The notes under the pieces: model-generated | What the model was told of the DNA's origin: nothing | The model's database searches: none | Seen by the model: only the letters and a program-made list of their open reading frames with translations | Shown here: in pieces, positions 25,441 to 33,669 of the stretch | Layout: each line of letters begins with the position of its first letter | Numbering within the stretch: position 1 is the first letter of the stretch | Program-made: the position numbers and the translations under genes | Source of the DNA: GCA-2731375 sp964507245 | Lineage (GTDB): Bacteria > Pseudomonadota > Alphaproteobacteria > GCA-2731375 | Direction of reading: 5' to 3' | DNA length: 64,000 nt | Assembly (NCBI GenBank): GCA_964507245.1 | Contig: CAZDQC010000001.1 | Span: forward strand, 1 to 64,000

Positions 25441-28400
25441 TCATGAAATTGCATCGCCGAATCCTCCACCCGTTGGCGTCTGAATGACGAAGACATCCTC
25501 TGGCCCCATTTCGGTACTATCGCAGCCGCTTAATTCCGCTACGGTACCGTCGATGCGCTCGATCCAACAGCGCCCGGCTTCGCCGTCGCCACCACCAGCT
25601 AGGCCATGGGGTGCGACCTTGCGTCGGCTGGATAAGATAGAGGCTGTCATGGGACGAAGGAAACGGATACGCCGCAACGTGCCAGAGCCGCCGTGATACT
25701 GGCCCTTGCCCCCAGAATTGGGCCGAATAGCGAAGCCGTCCAGCAAAACCGGGAAGCGCCATTCCAAAATTTCCGGATCTGTTAGGCGAGAATTCGTCAT
25801 GTGGGCGTGTACTGCGTCAGTCCCGTTGAAGCCTGGCCCGGCGGGGGTGCCACTGCATATAGTTTCATAGTACTGTAGCTCGTCGTTGCCGAAGGTGAAG
25901 TTGTTCATGGTGCCCTGACAACCGGCCAACTGACCCAAAGCTCCAAAGAGACAGTCGACGATATTTTGTGAGGTTTCGACGTTACCTGCGACAACCGCTG
26001 CTGGAAATTTTGGATTTAACATGCAGTCGTCGGGAATATGTAGTTCGATTGGCTTCAGACAGCCAGAGTTTAGAGGGATGTCATCTTCCACCATTGACCT
26101 GAAGACATAAAGGACCGCCGCGCGGCTGACGGCGGTGGGTGCGTTAAAATTTGTTTCTAACTGGGACGAGGTACCGGTGAAATCGATCTTAGCGGAGCGT
26201 TCCTCATGGTTAATTGAAACCTCCACCCTGATCTTGGAGCCATCGTCCATAGGGCACTCAAAACAACCGGATTTTAGCACGTCGATTACCCGTCGTACGG
26301 ATTCTTCAGCATTGTCCTGGACATGACCCATGTAGGCATGGACCACGGCTAACCCAAAATGCTCCACCACGCGGCGTAATTCTTGCACGCCCTTTTCACA
26401 GGCAGCGATCTGAGCCTTAAGATCGGCGATATTGCTATCCGGGTTTCGAGAGGGATACCTACCTGAGGCCAAAATTTCCCGTATCTCCTGCTCCAGGAAA
26501 CGTCCTTTATCCACCAGCTTTATATTGTCGATCAGGACGCCCTCTTCTTCGACATTCTTGCTATAAGGCGGCATGGAACCGGGGCTAATGCCGCCGATTT
26601 CTGCATGATGACCACGCGAGGCTACATAGAACAAAACCTGGGCCTGATCGCCGGCGTTATCGTCATCGAAAACCGGGGTAATCACGGTGACATCGGGCAG
26701 GTGGGTGCCTCCGTTATAAGGAGCATTCAAGACAAAGACATCACCGGGACGCATGGCCTGCCTGTGGGCGCGGATCACTGCCTTAATGGATTCGTCCATG
26801 CTGCCTAAATGTACGGGCATATGAGGCGCATTGGCGATCAACTCGCCGTTTTGGTCAAATACTGCACAGGAAAAGTCGAGCCGTTCCTTGATGTTAACGG
26901 AATTGGTGGTCTTTTCCAGGACCAGACCCATTTGTTCGGCAATGGACATGAACAGGTTGTTGAAGATCTCCAGCATGACCGGGTCGGCTTCCGTCCCCAC
27001 GGCCGTGCGTCTAGGCAGATCTTGAATTCTGTTCAAGATGAAGTGCCCAACATCCGTCAGCTCACCTTGCCAGCCTGGCTCAATCACTGTAGTGGCGGTA
27101 TCCTCGCGTAGGATGGCCGGGCCGGTGATCGTATCGCCCGGGTGTAAGTGGTTGCGGTCGATCACTGGTGTGTTGCGATATTCACCGCCCATATAGGCCT
27201 GGACCAATGCCAAGGGCGGGATGGTATCTACCCGTCCGCAGCCCGCCGATTCTAATGGCAGGTCCACCGCTGGTTCCCCTGCGCCAATGGCTTCAATGGA
27301 TATGGCCTCGACTACATGCGCCTTAGTGTGGTCGATGAAACCGAATTGCTGTTGGTGCTTCTCCTCGAAGGCCTGGACGATGCCGTCCTTGTTACCGAAA
27401 TCTACCATCAGGGCTGTATCTGTGCCTTGATAGCGAATATGTACCTTGCGCAATACCGAAATTCTGTCATCTGCGATGTCCTGGCTCTTTAACTCTGCCA
27501 AACCTTTCGCCGCTAAATTTTTCAGACTGACTTCCAGTTCTACTATCAGCTTATCATCCAAAATGGACTCAACTGCCTGCTCCCGCATGGCACGCACGTC
27601 TGCCAATCCCATGCCGTAGGCCGAGAGAACGCCAGCTAAAGGATGCAAAAACACTTGCTTCATGCCGAGGGCGTCAGCCACCAGGCAGGCATGTTGACCG
27701 CCGGCACCGCCAAAGGAACTCAGGACATATTCTGAAACATCATAGCCGCGCTGAATCGAAATTTTCTTGATGGCATTAGCCATATTTTCAACGGCAATTG
27801 TTAAATAACCTTCGGCGATGGCTTCGGGTGCCATTGGATCACCGCCAGCAGCCGTGATTTTGTCTGCTAGGTTTTTGAATTTTTCCACCACCACCGCATG
27901 GTTCAGCGACTCGTCACCTTTGGAGCCAAAGACTTTGGGGAAGAAATCGGGGTTTAGCTTATTTAGCATGAGATTACAGTCTGTAACCGTTAAGGGCCCG
28001 CCGCGGCGATAGCAGGCTGGACCAGGATTGGCGCCGGCGGAATCGGGGCCCACAGTGAACCGGGCGCCGTCAAAATGCAGGATCGAGCCGCCGCCCGCGG
28101 CCACGGTGTGGATGTGCATCATGGGTGCCCGCATTCGGACACCTGCGACTTCACTTTCAAATGCTCGTTCAAAGTGGCCAGCATAGTGCGAGACATCGGT
28201 GGATGTGCCGCCCATATCGAAGCCGATAATCTTCTCGAAATCCGCCATGGCCGTCGTGCGTACCGCGCCGACCACACCGCCCGCCGGTCCCGACAGGATG
28301 CAATCCTTACCTTGGAACAAACTGGCATCGGTCAGGCCGCCGTTGGATTGCATGAACATCAACTGTGCATCGCCCAACTCCGATGCGACCCGGTCCACGT

Positions 28401-29064
28401 AGCGGCGCAGTATTGGTGACAAATATGCGTCGACAACCGTTGTGTCGCCGCGCCCAACCATTTTCATCAGAGGACTAACCTCGTGCGAAGTCGATACCTG
28501 TGTGAAGCCGATGTCTGATGCAATCTCAGCTACGGCATTTTCATGGGTCGGGTAGCGATATCCGTGAATGAAAACGATGGCACACGACCGAATACCGTGA
28601 TCATAAGCTGACTGCAGGCCAGCACTAGCCTCTTCAAGGTCGATTGGGATTCTTTCCTCGCCCTGCGCCGTGTAACGTCCCGATATCTCGATCACCCGCT
28701 CGTACAGCATCTCTGGTAATTGAACGTTCAGGTCGAATAGGCGTGGACGATTCTGATAGCCGATACGCAAGGCATCGCGGTATCCTTTATTGGTAACCAG
28801 CAGTGTGCGGTCACCCTTGCGTTCCAGAAGGGCATTGGTGCCAACGGTTGTGCCCATTTTCACGGACGCGATGCAGTCCGTTGGGATGGGATCGGAATTT
28901 TCCACACCTAGAAGGTCTCGAATCCCCTGGAGTGCCGCGTCGGGGTATTGCTCCGGGTTCTCTGATAGCAGTTTATGACTTAGATAACCGGCATCGGGTC
29001 GGCGGGCGACAATATCCGTAAAAGTGCCACCACGGTCGATCCAAAAATTCCATTTTTCAGGCAT
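25441..29064 (-). CDS. Fused hydantoinase/oxoprolinase (HyuA-HyuB, 5-oxoprolinase-like)
   Basis: This 1207-residue protein joins both halves of the ATP-dependent hydantoinase/5-oxoprolinase family. The HyuA half (1-680) starts WIDRGGTFTDIV, with GFDMGGTSTDVS in the ATPase core. The HyuB half (from about 690) has LEIFNNLFMSIAEQMG, MPVHLGSM and the closing TPTGGGFGD. Full-length fusions open cyclic amides such as 5-oxoproline, hydantoins or related rings using ATP. The frame can start at TTG 29079, but ATG 29064 has GAGG upstream and fits the family. No HyuC or racemase is adjacent. It stands alone between the EamA operon and the TerB/J gene. Confidence 0.9.
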   Translation of the reverse strand: MPEKWNFWIDRGGTFTDIVARRPDAGYLSHKLLSENPEQYPDAALQGIRDLLGVENSDPIPTDCIASVKMGTTVGTNALLERKGDRTLLVTNKGYRDALRIGYQNRPRLFDLNVQLPEMLYERVIEISGRYTAQGEERIPIDLEEASAGLQSAYDHGIRSCAIVFIHGYRYPTHENAVAEIASDIGFTQVSTSHEVSPLMKMVGRGDTTVVDAYLSPILRRYVDRVASELGDAQLMFMQSNGGLTDASLFQGKDCILSGPAGGVVGAVRTTAMADFEKIIGFDMGGTSTDVSHYAGHFERAFESEVAGVRMRAPMMHIHTVAAGGGSILHFDGARFTVGPDSAGANPGPACYRRGGPLTVTDCNLMLNKLNPDFFPKVFGSKGDESLNHAVVVEKFKNLADKITAAGGDPMAPEAIAEGYLTIAVENMANAIKKISIQRGYDVSEYVLSSFGGAGGQHACLVADALGMKQVFLHPLAGVLSAYGMGLADVRAMREQAVESILDDKLIVELEVSLKNLAAKGLAELKSQDIADDRISVLRKVHIRYQGTDTALMVDFGNKDGIVQAFEEKHQQQFGFIDHTKAHVVEAISIEAIGAGEPAVDLPLESAGCGRVDTIPPLALVQAYMGGEYRNTPVIDRNHLHPGDTITGPAILREDTATTVIEPGWQGELTDVGHFILNRIQDLPRRTAVGTEADPVMLEIFNNLFMSIAEQMGLVLEKTTNSVNIKERLDFSCAVFDQNGELIANAPHMPVHLGSMDESIKAVIRAHRQAMRPGDVFVLNAPYNGGTHLPDVTVITPVFDDDNAGDQAQVLFYVASRGHHAEIGGISPGSMPPYSKNVEEEGVLIDNIKLVDKGRFLEQEIREILASGRYPSRNPDSNIADLKAQIAACEKGVQELRRVVEHFGLAVVHAYMGHVQDNAEESVRRVIDVLKSGCFECPMDDGSKIRVEVSINHEERSAKIDFTGTSSQLETNFNAPTAVSRAAVLYVFRSMVEDDIPLNSGCLKPIELHIPDDCMLNPKFPAAVVAGNVETSQNIVDCLFGALGQLAGCQGTMNNFTFGNDELQYYETICSGTPAGPGFNGTDAVHAHMTNSRLTDPEILEWRFPVLLDGFAIRPNSGGKGQYHGGSGTLRRIRFLRPMTASILSSRRKVAPHGLAGGGDGEAGRCWIERIDGTVAELSGCDSTEMGPEDVFVIQTPTGGGFGDAIS

Positions 29065-29203
29065 CTCTTCGAGCCTCAATATGTTAAATTACAAATGTTT
29101 TATTGATGAAAAATTGCTCAAGCAACCTTCCCCTGCCGATTTCCTTCCGTCGGCATAAGGCTAGCCGTGCGCGGATGAAGAAAATAATCTAAAAAATTGC
29201 AGT

Positions 29204-29929
29204 ATGAGCATTTGGAGCAGATTAGTACGTGGTGTTGGCGATACCTTGGGTGGCCCATTAGGGGCGCTACTAGGCGACATTGCAAGTCAGGCTGCGGATT
29301 CTTTTCGCCAAATCACCAGTGACGATACCGACGGGACCCAGCAGATTGCCTTCACGATCGGCGTGATTGCTCTTGGTGCCAAGATGGCCAAGGCAGATGG
29401 TCAGGTTACTCGAGACGAGGTGGAGGCATTCAAACAGATATTTAAGGTCTCGCCTGAGGACATGAAGGGTGTTTCACGTGTTTTTAACCAAGCCCGCAAG
29501 GATGTGGCGGGTTACGAAGCCTATGCATCGCAGATCGCTCATTTGTTTGAGCCAGCCACTCAAACTTTAGAGGATCTGCTACATGGTCTGTTTCACATCG
29601 CCAAGGCGGACCAGGTTATCCACCCCGCGGAATTGGACTATCTGAAAAAGGTCGCTGAAATATTCGGTTTTAACGAGGCCGGATTTTCCCGTATAAGAGC
29701 CTACCATCTGGGACCTGATTTGGCAGATCCCTATACGATTTTGGGTATAGAACCAAATGCCAGCGAAGAGGAAATCAAGCGGACTTGGCGGGCGTTGATC
29801 CAGGAAAATCACCCTGACCGCGCTATGGCGCGCGGTTTGCCGCAAGAATTTATTGATCTGGCAACGGAAAAACTGGCTACCATCAACGATGCCTACGACC
29901 GCATCAGTCGTCAGCGTAGTTTTGGCTAG
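29204..29929 (+). CDS. TerB-domain plus C-terminal J-domain protein (DjlA-like co-chaperone)
   Basis: The product has 241 residues. Residues about 48-165 form a TerB-like helical domain (AKADGQVTRDEVEAFKQIF). Residues 176-238 form a J-domain with the HPD motif at 203-205 (ENHPDRA) preceded by YTILGIEPNASEEEIK. DjlA has the same order but also an N-terminal membrane helix. Here only the short glycine-rich segment GVGDTLGGPLGALLG is present. The protein probably recruits DnaK to a target. The SelW-like selenoprotein gene starts 11 bp after the stop with its own AAGGA site, so the two are likely co-transcribed. Confidence 0.9.
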   Translation: MSIWSRLVRGVGDTLGGPLGALLGDIASQAADSFRQITSDDTDGTQQIAFTIGVIALGAKMAKADGQVTRDEVEAFKQIFKVSPEDMKGVSRVFNQARKDVAGYEAYASQIAHLFEPATQTLEDLLHGLFHIAKADQVIHPAELDYLKKVAEIFGFNEAGFSRIRAYHLGPDLADPYTILGIEPNASEEEIKRTWRALIQENHPDRAMARGLPQEFIDLATEKLATINDAYDRISRQRSFG

Positions 29930-29940
29930 AAGGATCTATT

Positions 29941-30153
29941 ATGAAAATCAATATTGAATATTGCATGCAATGAAACTACGAACCCAATGCCCTCCGTGCG
30001 AGGGACCGGATCGCCGAGAGACTAGGCGCAGACGTGACGTTGACTGCCTCTGGCGGCGGTAAATTTGAAATTACCGTAGATGGCCGGTTGGCATATTCTA
30101 AAAAGGCAATCGGCCGCTTTCCTACAGATGCGGAACTGGATGCATTGGCCTAG
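29941..30153 (+). CDS. SelW-like (Rdx family) selenoprotein with in-frame TGA as selenocysteine
   Basis: From ATG 29941, preceded by AGAAGGA, one frame runs to TAG 30151-30153 with a single TGA at codon 11. Read as selenocysteine (U), the start is MKINIEYCMQUNY, giving the C-x-x-U redox motif at residues 8-11. This is exactly where SelW/SelT/SelH-family proteins have C-x-x-C or C-x-x-U. The rest (GGGKFEITVDGRLAYSKK, then GRFPTDAELDAL) matches the thioredoxin-like Rdx fold. It has 70 residues, slightly shorter than many relatives. A hairpin starts 16 nt after the TGA (separate entry). Standard gene callers would miss this gene. It shares its CTAG end with the opposing aldolase gene. Confidence 0.9.
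29990..30004 (+). promoter_or_regulatory. Candidate bacterial SECIS hairpin
   Basis: CCCTC-CGTGC-GAGGG forms a perfect 5-bp stem with a 5-nt loop, starting 16 nt after the TGA at 29971-29973. The loop begins 22 nt after it and has G at its second position. This matches the general description of bacterial SECIS elements: a small G-containing apical loop roughly 16-37 nt past the UGA, inside the coding region. SelB binding is inferred. Confidence 0.65.
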
Positions 30154-31187
30154 GCGACTACCTTTCGTAATGCTTCGGCCGCTTCGGACAATTGTTCCTG
30201 GTTGACATCTAGATGGGTAACAGCCCGCATGCGATAGGGCCCCATGGCGCCAATTCGCACGTCGTGGGTCAGTAAATTCTCAGCCACTGTTGCCGCGTCC
30301 ATACCTGTTTCCGATACGTCGAAAAACACCAGATTGGTCGGGCAATGATCGAAAATCAGCTTGATGCCCGGTATTTGAGCAATTTCTCTGCAAAAGGCGC
30401 GAGCATTTTTATGATCTTCCGCCAGGCGATCCACATGTTTTTCTAGTGCATAGATGCCCGCCGCTGCGACGATGCCGGCCTGCCGCATGGCACCACCGAT
30501 TTGTTGCTTGAACCGCCAGGCCTTTTCGATGAAGTTCGCGCTGCCAGCTAAGACGCCGCCAATAGGACAACCCAAACCTTTGGATAGATCCAGCCAAAGG
30601 CTATCGAAATGGCGGCCGTATTCCTTGGCCGAGGTGCCGGATTCTACCACCGCGTTCATTAGCCTCGCACCATCCATGTGCGCCGACAAACCATTTTCCT
30701 TAGCTGCCTGCGTGACGCTAATAATTTCTTCGATGGGCCAGACGGAGCCGCCACCGGCATTGGTGGTGTTCTCGACGGAGATCACGCGACTAACCGGTAG
30801 GTGCCGGCGCATCGGGCGAATAGCATCACGCACTTGGTCGCCGGTGAAGATACCCAATTTGGTGTGCAGTGCTCGTGTCTGTGCTCCAGCCAAAGCCGAC
30901 GGACCACCGCTCTCCGCATTTATGGGATGAGCTGTGTAATCCAAGATAATCTCGTCGCCGGGCTGGCAATGCACCCGAAAGGCGATCTGGTTGCACATGG
31001 TCCCTGAGGGCAGAAAAACAGCGGCTTCCTGTCCCAACAACAGCGCCACCATCTCGCATAATTTGTTGACAGTTGGATCTTCGAATTGTTGTTCATCACC
31101 GACCTCCGCCTCCATCATTGCCTGACGCATCTCGGGGGTAGGTTTAGTGTGGGTGTCGCTATAAAGATCGATTCGTGGTGCTTTCAT
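30150..31187 (-). CDS. Low-specificity threonine aldolase family PLP enzyme
   Basis: This 345-residue fold-type I enzyme opens IDLYSDTHTKPTPEMR, a classic threonine aldolase start. It has FLPSGTMCNQIA, HMDGARLMNAV for the PLP-contacting Asp, and LDLSKGLGCPIGG with Schiff-base K203. These enzymes split beta-hydroxy-amino acids into glycine and an aldehyde. The longest frame starts at 31232 inside the MaoC gene. ATG 31187 has GGAG upstream and gives the standard N-terminus. It is 14 bp after the MaoC gene. Its TAG stop is the complement of the selenoprotein stop (CTAG at 30150-30153). Confidence 0.9.
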   Translation of the reverse strand: MKAPRIDLYSDTHTKPTPEMRQAMMEAEVGDEQQFEDPTVNKLCEMVALLLGQEAAVFLPSGTMCNQIAFRVHCQPGDEIILDYTAHPINAESGGPSALAGAQTRALHTKLGIFTGDQVRDAIRPMRRHLPVSRVISVENTTNAGGGSVWPIEEIISVTQAAKENGLSAHMDGARLMNAVVESGTSAKEYGRHFDSLWLDLSKGLGCPIGGVLAGSANFIEKAWRFKQQIGGAMRQAGIVAAAGIYALEKHVDRLAEDHKNARAFCREIAQIPGIKLIFDHCPTNLVFFDVSETGMDAATVAENLLTHDVRIGAMGPYRMRAVTHLDVNQEQLSEAAEALRKVVA

Positions 31188-31201
31188 ATGAGAAACTCCG
31201 G

Positions 31202-31681
31202 TCAATCGGTTGATCGGCGGTGGATCATCCATTTGGTAACCATGGTGGTGGTCAGATCGCCATATTGATTGTGAATTTCATTGTTGAATTCAACGTACCC
31301 TAGGTTTGGGCGGCTTTTTAGAGGTCGTGCTTCTATAACCTCCGAGGTAACGGTCAGCACGTAACCTACAAGAACGGGCGTGCGCCAACGGATGGCATCC
31401 CAGCCGGGCGAGACAAAGGCATCCGCTGCACCGAAAGCATCCTTGGACATGCGCCGCCATACTGCGCACACATGGGGGCCTGATGCGATTAAGTCATCCC
31501 AGCCCATTGCCTTGGCGGCGTCGCCATCAAGATGAAATGGTTCTGGATCAAACCTCTCAGCGAAAGCAACCATTTCGTCCCGCTGCATTTCATATGCGCC
31601 GTACACGAACCGGTCGCCCAGAATGAAATCCTCGAAATTGACGTGCGCGGAGAATGGAGGCTGTTCGTTAATCGTAGCCAT
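31202..31681 (-). CDS. MaoC-like (R)-hydratase / acyl dehydratase
   Basis: The 159-residue protein has a single hot-dog domain with the hydratase-2 pattern. FAERFDPEPFHLDGDAA carries the active-site Asp and His. SGPHVCAVWRRM follows, and then a beta-rich C-terminus (LTVTSEVIEARPLKSRPNLGYVEF). The family hydrates enoyl-CoA-like double bonds. The middle gene of a minus-strand run, it lies 7 bp after the D-hydroxyacid dehydrogenase stop and 14 bp before the threonine aldolase start. The three genes are therefore probably one transcript. Confidence 0.88.
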   Translation of the reverse strand: MATINEQPPFSAHVNFEDFILGDRFVYGAYEMQRDEMVAFAERFDPEPFHLDGDAAKAMGWDDLIASGPHVCAVWRRMSKDAFGAADAFVSPGWDAIRWRTPVLVGYVLTVTSEVIEARPLKSRPNLGYVEFNNEIHNQYGDLTTTMVTKWMIHRRSTD

Positions 31682-31688
31682 CCTGTTG

Positions 31689-32642
31689 TTAGATTACTCG
31701 GTGTATGAATTCGCCGCCGTCTATCAATCTGCGGCTATTTTCAACGGCGATATGGATACTGCGGTTAATGGTTTCTGGGGTCAACCAGGCAACGTGGGGC
31801 ATCAACGCTACTTTGTCCAAGGCCAACAAAGGTTCTGCATCATTAATTGGTTCCGCGGCAAATACATCCAATCCGGCGGCCAATAGTTTTCCTTCAGTGA
31901 GAGCCAGATGCAGTGCTGACTGATCCACCAGACCGCCGCGTGCAGTGTTCACCAAAACGGCGCCCGGCTTCATGATGGAGAAAGCCGCAGCATCAATTAT
32001 CTTGTCGGTTTCTGGTGTCAGCGGCAGATGAAGTGAAATTACGTCGCTTTCCACCAACAGTGACTTCAGGTCACGCCATTCGCCAACGGCGTCATCCTTA
32101 GGTTCTGTCGCCGTGTATAATACTCGTGCTCCCAGAGCAGCAACTACGGGGGCAGTGCGACGTGCTACTTCACCGTAGCCGATCAAACCGACAGTACGCC
32201 CCGAAATTTCGCCAATCTGATCAAAGACACTTGGATCCATGCACCAGCCATCACCCCGGCGTGTTGCGTCATGGAACACCATGCCTCGACGTAGTGCTGA
32301 CAACATCAGCATTATGGTCGCCTCCGCAACCGCCTGGCTGTTGGTGCCCGGCATGTTGCAAACGGTAATATTGCGTGCACGAGCAGCTTCAAGGTTTATG
32401 GTGTTGACGCCTACCCCAATTTTCTGAATCAGCCGTAGTTTTGGCGCCGCCGCAATCACCTCTGCCGTTGCTGGCTGTAGAACATGCCATAAGACATCCG
32501 CGTCTGCTATTAGCTGAAATAGTCGACCGTCGTCGCCTTCGTCACAAATATCAATAGTCAGCCAGTCGCTCTCGACTACTGACAAGCTTTCCCTGATACC
32601 GGCGCTTGCGGCGTAATGAAATACCGCCCTCAATTTCGCCAT
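31689..32642 (-). CDS. D-2-hydroxyacid dehydrogenase (phosphoglycerate dehydrogenase-like)
   Basis: The product has 317 residues. The NAD-binding motif is GLIGYGEVARR (about 145-155). The catalytic Arg is in NTARGGLVD, the Glu in DVFAAEPI, and the active-site His in PHVAWLT. The substrate-binding start includes IQKIGVGVNTI. The enzyme oxidises or reduces a 2-hydroxy/2-keto acid. The open frame continues upstream through the tRNA gene, but ATG 32642 begins the family N-terminus. It leads the three-gene run with MaoC and threonine aldolase. Confidence 0.9.
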   Translation of the reverse strand: MAKLRAVFHYAASAGIRESLSVVESDWLTIDICDEGDDGRLFQLIADADVLWHVLQPATAEVIAAAPKLRLIQKIGVGVNTINLEAARARNITVCNMPGTNSQAVAEATIMLMLSALRRGMVFHDATRRGDGWCMDPSVFDQIGEISGRTVGLIGYGEVARRTAPVVAALGARVLYTATEPKDDAVGEWRDLKSLLVESDVISLHLPLTPETDKIIDAAAFSIMKPGAVLVNTARGGLVDQSALHLALTEGKLLAAGLDVFAAEPINDAEPLLALDKVALMPHVAWLTPETINRSIHIAVENSRRLIDGGEFIHRVI

Positions 32643-32666
32643 GCGTGGGTTCCCCGACTGATAGAT

Positions 32667-32740
32667 TGGAGCGGGCGAAGAGAATCGAACTCTCGTCTTA
32701 AGCTTGGGAAGCTTCTGCTCTACCATTGAGCTACGCCCGC
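32667..32740 (-). tRNA. tRNA-Gly (anticodon CCC)
   Basis: On the minus strand, GCGGGCG pairs with CGCCCGC as the acceptor stem. The D arm is GCTC-AATGGTA-GAGC and the anticodon loop TTCCCAA gives CCC. The T loop is TTCGATT, and CCA is encoded. The lowest pair of the anticodon stem (27-43) is a G-A mismatch. It is read away from the radical SAM gene and 25 bp upstream of the hydroxyacid dehydrogenase start. Confidence 0.92.
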
Positions 32741-32779
32741 ATGACAGCAAATTAACACAAATAATTACTGCTGCGCGAG

Positions 32780-32879
32780 NNNNNNNNNNNNNNNNNNNNN
32801 NNNNNNNNNNNNNNNNNNNNNNNNNNNNNNNNNNNNNNNNNNNNNNNNNNNNNNNNNNNNNNNNNNNNNNNNNNNNNNN
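32780..32879. other. Assembly gap (100 N) before the radical SAM gene
   Basis: The run is exactly 100 N and the flanks are not repeated. The right flank starts inside a coding region, so the 5' end of the radical SAM gene lies in the unsequenced part. Confidence 0.95.
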
Positions 32880-33627
32880 GGCTACTGAAGTAGCGCGTAT
32901 GCTGGACGAGCTACAGACAGATTGGCAGGCGCGAGAGGTTGGTTTTACCGGTGGCGAACCTTTCATGAATCCGGAAATCTTGGATATGGTGGACGATGCA
33001 TTGGCCCGTGGCTATCGGGTTTTGGTTCTAACCAACGCCATGCGTCCAATGATGAAATTGTCCGATGAATTATTATCATTGCGATGGCGCTATGGCGATC
33101 AGCTTTGTCTGCGGGTCTCGGTGGATCACTACGCCCCTAAAATGCATGAACTGGAGCGGGGAGAACATGCTTGGCGCCGAATGATGGAAGGTCTGCTATG
33201 GCTAGCCGAAAACCGGTTTAACATTAACATTGCCGGCCGCACTCTTTCCGGCGAGGACGAGGGACGTTTGCGTCAGGGGTATGCGAAATTTCTCAAAGCC
33301 CACGCCATTCCTGTAAACCCTGACGATCCCGCTGAGTTGGTCTTGTTCCCCGAGATGGATGAGAGTTTAGAGGTTCCCGAAATAACTAGTTCCTGCTGGG
33401 GAATTCTGAATATTTCGCCCGACGCCATGATGTGCGCGACATCGCGCATGATAGTCAAGCATAAAGATGATCGGGATCTAACCGTAATGCCTTGCACGTT
33501 GTTGCCCTATGACGCGCGATTCAAAATGGGGCCAACTCTGGCTGCGTCCAAAACTCCTGTAGCGCTGAACCATCCACATTGCTCTCGCTTTTGTGTATTG
33601 GGGGGTGGTTCCTGCGGCGCGGCATAA
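32880..33627 (+). CDS. Radical SAM protein, 5' end lost in assembly gap
   Basis: The visible 248 residues begin after the expected CxxxCxxC cluster motif, which must lie in the gap. GFTGGEPFMNPEILDMV is the radical SAM 'GGE' motif that binds the SAM amino group. The middle has RVSVDHYAPKMHE. The C-terminal part contains spaced cysteines (SSCWGIL, MMCATS, MPCTLL, HCSRFCVLGGGSC), which suggests a second iron-sulfur site as in SPASM/twitch-type proteins. No peptide substrate gene is visible. A specific reaction cannot be given. Confidence 0.85.
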
Positions 33628-33669
33628 ATCCATTACCAGGATGGTATGATAGGCCTATGATGGGCCTTC

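Noticed and set aside
32643..32966. Upstream extension of the D-hydroxyacid dehydrogenase frame
   Set aside because: It runs through the tRNA-Gly gene and the N gap. The family N-terminus starts at ATG 32642.
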